A stretch of 64,000 nt of DNA from Streptomonospora alba (GTDB taxonomy: Bacteria; Actinomycetota; Actinomycetes; Streptosporangiales; Streptosporangiaceae), in assembly GCF_000826685.1 (NCBI RefSeq), contig NZ_JROO01000017.1:45630-109629 (forward strand). The letters are read 5' to 3'. The stretch's first letter is position 1. The number at the start of each line of letters is the position of its first letter. The notes below the pieces were generated by a model. The model was given only the letters and a program-made list of their open reading frames with translations, made no database searches and was not told the origin of the DNA. Below, in pieces: positions 62,083 through 64,000 of the stretch. The translations under genes and the position numbers were made by a program.

Positions 62083-62166
62083 ATGAAAGGGCTGGCCGTG
62101 ATCGTGGGAGCCATGCTCGGTGTCATGGCGGTAATCGCGATCGTGGCCACGGTGCTGTCGCCATGA
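62083..62166 (+). CDS. 27-residue hydrophobic peptide coupled to phosphatase gene
   Basis: MKGLAVIVGAMLGVMAVIAI followed by VATVLSP is almost entirely a membrane helix. Its TGA overlaps the phosphatase ATG (ATGA at 62163). The AGGA is very close to the ATG, so initiation is uncertain, but the composition and overlap suggest a real membrane micropeptide. Confidence 0.45.
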   Translation: MKGLAVIVGAMLGVMAVIAIVATVLSP

Positions 62167-62636
62167 CCAAACGACTGATCGTGCTTAGGCACGCCCAGGC
62201 CGAGCCGCTGACCGACGGCTCCGACCACGAGCGCTCGCTGACCCCCGAAGGCCGCGACCAGGCGCGGGCCGCGGGCGCCGCTCTGGCCTCGGACGGTGTG
62301 GTCCCCGACCACGTCGCCTGCTCCACGGCGCTGCGCGCCCGGCAGACCTTCGAGCTGGTCGCCCAGGCCCTCCCGCACTCCCCCTCCGCCGACTACGAAC
62401 GCGACCTCTACGGCGCCGACGTCTCCACGGCACTGGAGCTGATCACGCGGACCGATCCCGAGGTGGAAACGCTGCTGGTCGTGGGGCACAACCCGACGAT
62501 GGCCCAACTCGTCGCGGCGTTCATGCCGGACGAGCCGCTGGACTCCTTCCCCACCGCCGGTCTCGCGGTGATCGACCTGGAGGTCGAGTGGCTCTACGCC
62601 GCCCCGGGCACGGGCGCGGTGCGGCTGCTGACCTGA
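62163..62636 (+). CDS. SixA-like histidine phosphatase
   Basis: It has 157 residues. The catalytic LRHAQAEP carries the phosphorylated His, with Arg in STALRARQT and the second His in VVGHNPTM. This short phosphoglycerate-mutase-like family includes SixA, which dephosphorylates histidine-phosphotransfer proteins. Substrate here unknown. Confidence 0.88.
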   Translation: MTKRLIVLRHAQAEPLTDGSDHERSLTPEGRDQARAAGAALASDGVVPDHVACSTALRARQTFELVAQALPHSPSADYERDLYGADVSTALELITRTDPEVETLLVVGHNPTMAQLVAAFMPDEPLDSFPTAGLAVIDLEVEWLYAAPGTGAVRLLT

Positions 62637-62665
62637 CGGGTTCCCCGCCCGGCGGCGACGCGCCG

Positions 62666-63349
62666 CTAGGCGGTGGTGAGTTCCAGCAGACCGGTGACGA
62701 CGTCGGTGAGCGTGGCGCCCACGGCATCCGGGGCCGTGAACACGTCGCCGTACTCGACTTCCGATCGACTGCACCAGCCGGCCAGGCAGCCAGCCCGCTT
62801 CGCGCCGTGGCAGTCCCAGGCGTGCACGGCGACGAGTGCGAGGTGCTCGCGCGGCGTCTCCAGCGCCGCGGCAGCGGCGTGGTAGACGCCCGGGGCGGGC
62901 TTCCACACGCCGACCTCCTCGGCGGTGACCAACGTCTCGACGAAGCGGCCCAGCCCAGAGGACTCCAGGAAGCCCGTGGTGGCGGCCCTGCTCCCCTGCG
63001 TCAGACAGCCGATGCGCACACCGGCTTCGTGCAGTCGGCGCATGGCCGGCTCGGCGTCGGGGTGCGCCGGAAGCCGACCGAAGCCCTCCAGGACATGGGT
63101 GATGCCCTCCTCGGAGGCGGTGTTTCCCGAGGCGGTACGCAGCGCCTGGCGTGCCACCTCCGGGAAGGGGCGCAGATCCCCGGCGAGGGCGAGGGCCATG
63201 CAGTCGCGTTGCGCGCGCAGGAACCACGGCCGCAGCAGCTCCGCGGGCTGTCCGATCTCGACGAAGCGCTCGCTCAGCGGGTCCAGGTCGATGAGGGTCT
63301 CCATGACGTCGAACGCGACGGCGTAAGGGTGGTACGGGTGCACGGCCAT
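62666..63349 (-). CDS. Haloacid dehalogenase type II family protein
   Basis: It has 227 residues from ATG 63349 (GGGAG upstream). HAD motif I is AFDVMETLIDLD, where the second Asp of DxD is replaced by Glu, motif II is GCLTQGS and the Lys is in VWKPAP. These fit L-2-haloacid dehalogenase-like proteins, which use the first Asp only. The start at 63550 has no support. The substrate could be a halo acid or phosphate. Confidence 0.82.
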   Translation of the reverse strand: MAVHPYHPYAVAFDVMETLIDLDPLSERFVEIGQPAELLRPWFLRAQRDCMALALAGDLRPFPEVARQALRTASGNTASEEGITHVLEGFGRLPAHPDAEPAMRRLHEAGVRIGCLTQGSRAATTGFLESSGLGRFVETLVTAEEVGVWKPAPGVYHAAAAALETPREHLALVAVHAWDCHGAKRAGCLAGWCSRSEVEYGDVFTAPDAVGATLTDVVTGLLELTTA

Positions 63350-64000
63350 GCTTCTCTCCCTCGATTTCCTTGGAGCAGCATCGGGATCGGGCGGCAGCGC
63401 CACAGCCCCGACGCATGCGCAGGGGCGGCGCTCCCGCAGCAGGTGGAAGTACCGTCCGCGGCGGTGTTCCAGCTGGGCACGGGCGTTCTGCGGGTCGGCG
63501 GGAACGTGTGCGGACGGACCGGTCACAGATCGTCTCGCCGCGGCGGGCACCGCCCAAACATGGCCGGTGCCGGGGAAGCGGCGAATCGAGGGGCCGGCTC
63601 GAGTTGGCGCACGCCGTGAAGACCGCTATAGTCGGACGAGCCGCCGTGGTCCGGCACGTTCAGTGCCGGTAGCCGCAGGGCGGCACTTCACTGGGTCTGC
63701 AGCCGTCATCGCACGGCCTGGACCGCGTTCACACGATCCGACTCACCTGCACCTCGCGTGGCGGGACTCCGTCCTGTCCGTCGGTGCAGCGGGTGGTTGT
63801 GCGGATGCAGTCGGATTCTCACTGCGAATTCGCCGATTTGGCGGGTTTGCGGGAGTCCTGCTAACGTGAAGACATAACAAAGAGCGGATCGCAAACCGCG
63901 CTTCGGCGCGGTTCGGTGTCCGTGGGGAGATTCCGTCTCTTGGGAAGAGCCTGGGCGGGCCCGCTTTCGTAGTGGGTCGGGGCTTGTACCGGATGCAGCG
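63350..64000. other. 650-bp region at the right edge with no gene identified
   Basis: No credible ORF. The right part resembles a promoter followed by a structured leader (next entry), so a gene probably begins beyond the window. Confidence 0.4.
63838..63913 (+). promoter_or_regulatory. Promoter and UUCG hairpin of an RNA leader running off the edge
   Basis: TTGGCG (63838) and TAACGT (63862), 18 bp apart, resemble a sigma-70 promoter. Shortly after is AACCGCGC-TTCG-GCGCGGTT (63894-63913), an 8-bp stem with a stable tetraloop, then over 85 nt of non-coding sequence to the edge. It may be a riboswitch or a long 5' leader; I could not match it to a family. Confidence 0.35.

Noticed and set aside
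63870..64000. c-di-AMP (ydaO) riboswitch
   Set aside because: The leader does not show the conserved core words, and the rest is outside the window.

Overview
The window is high-GC actinomycete chromosome, most likely Nocardiopsaceae or a near relative. The support is very high G+C with GTG and TTG starts, a WhiB-like protein, a BldG anti-anti-sigma factor, a SARP/AfsR regulator with a STAND ATPase, and two blocks of gene order conserved across actinobacteria: ponA2-wblA-ArsA pair-DUF4177-ridA-nudix-MBL-crp-nth-nudix-marP, and anti-sigma/bldG-mrfA-tad-acs. The genus cannot be fixed from sequence alone.

Layout. 0-9.2 kb holds a NUDIX hydrolase (cut by the window edge), a polytopic membrane protein, an operon of three single-pass secreted-domain proteins, two tandem 60-residue acidic paralogous peptides and a SARP-NB-ARC-TPR regulator. 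9.26-20.0 kb is a 10.7-kb integrative element in tRNA-Pro(CGG). It is bounded by a perfect 44-bp repeat of the tRNA 3' end and carries a tyrosine integrase, an excisionase-like HTH protein, a replication-relaxation protein, regulators, a radical SAM/ATPase/kinase-like operon, and a distinctly AT-richer defence-type cassette. That cassette (9.75-11.75 kb) pairs a DUF4062 (TIR-like) protein with a two-TM ThsA-type macro-domain protein. It is a candidate Thoeris-like NAD-signalling anti-phage system with a non-canonical sensor and a convergent layout. A relic of another integrase lies just beyond the right end.

20.3-28 kb holds ordinary metabolic and regulatory genes (HD protein, SDR, DoxX, a TetR-controlled methyltransferase/dehydrogenase operon, VOC, AraC, metallophosphoesterase, YqeY). 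28-41 kb is the conserved cell-envelope/redox/stress block: class A PBP with PASTA domain, WblA, two ArsA-type ATPases, RidA, NUDIX, two MBL proteins, Crp, endonuclease III and the MarP-type periplasmic protease. 41-52 kb has the BldG switch, the MrfA-type helicase and a Flp/Tad pilus locus whose pilin half faces its motor half. 52.8-64 kb has a degenerate Fic-like protein, acetyl-CoA synthetase, a holin-like membrane protein, an alpha/beta hydrolase, a DUF309 protein, a GNAT pseudogene, K+-independent H+-pyrophosphatase, a SixA-like phosphatase and a HAD dehalogenase.

The core blocks suggest coordination of wall synthesis, redox sensing and development with surface pilus assembly. The integrative element is the accessory region and holds the most novel content.
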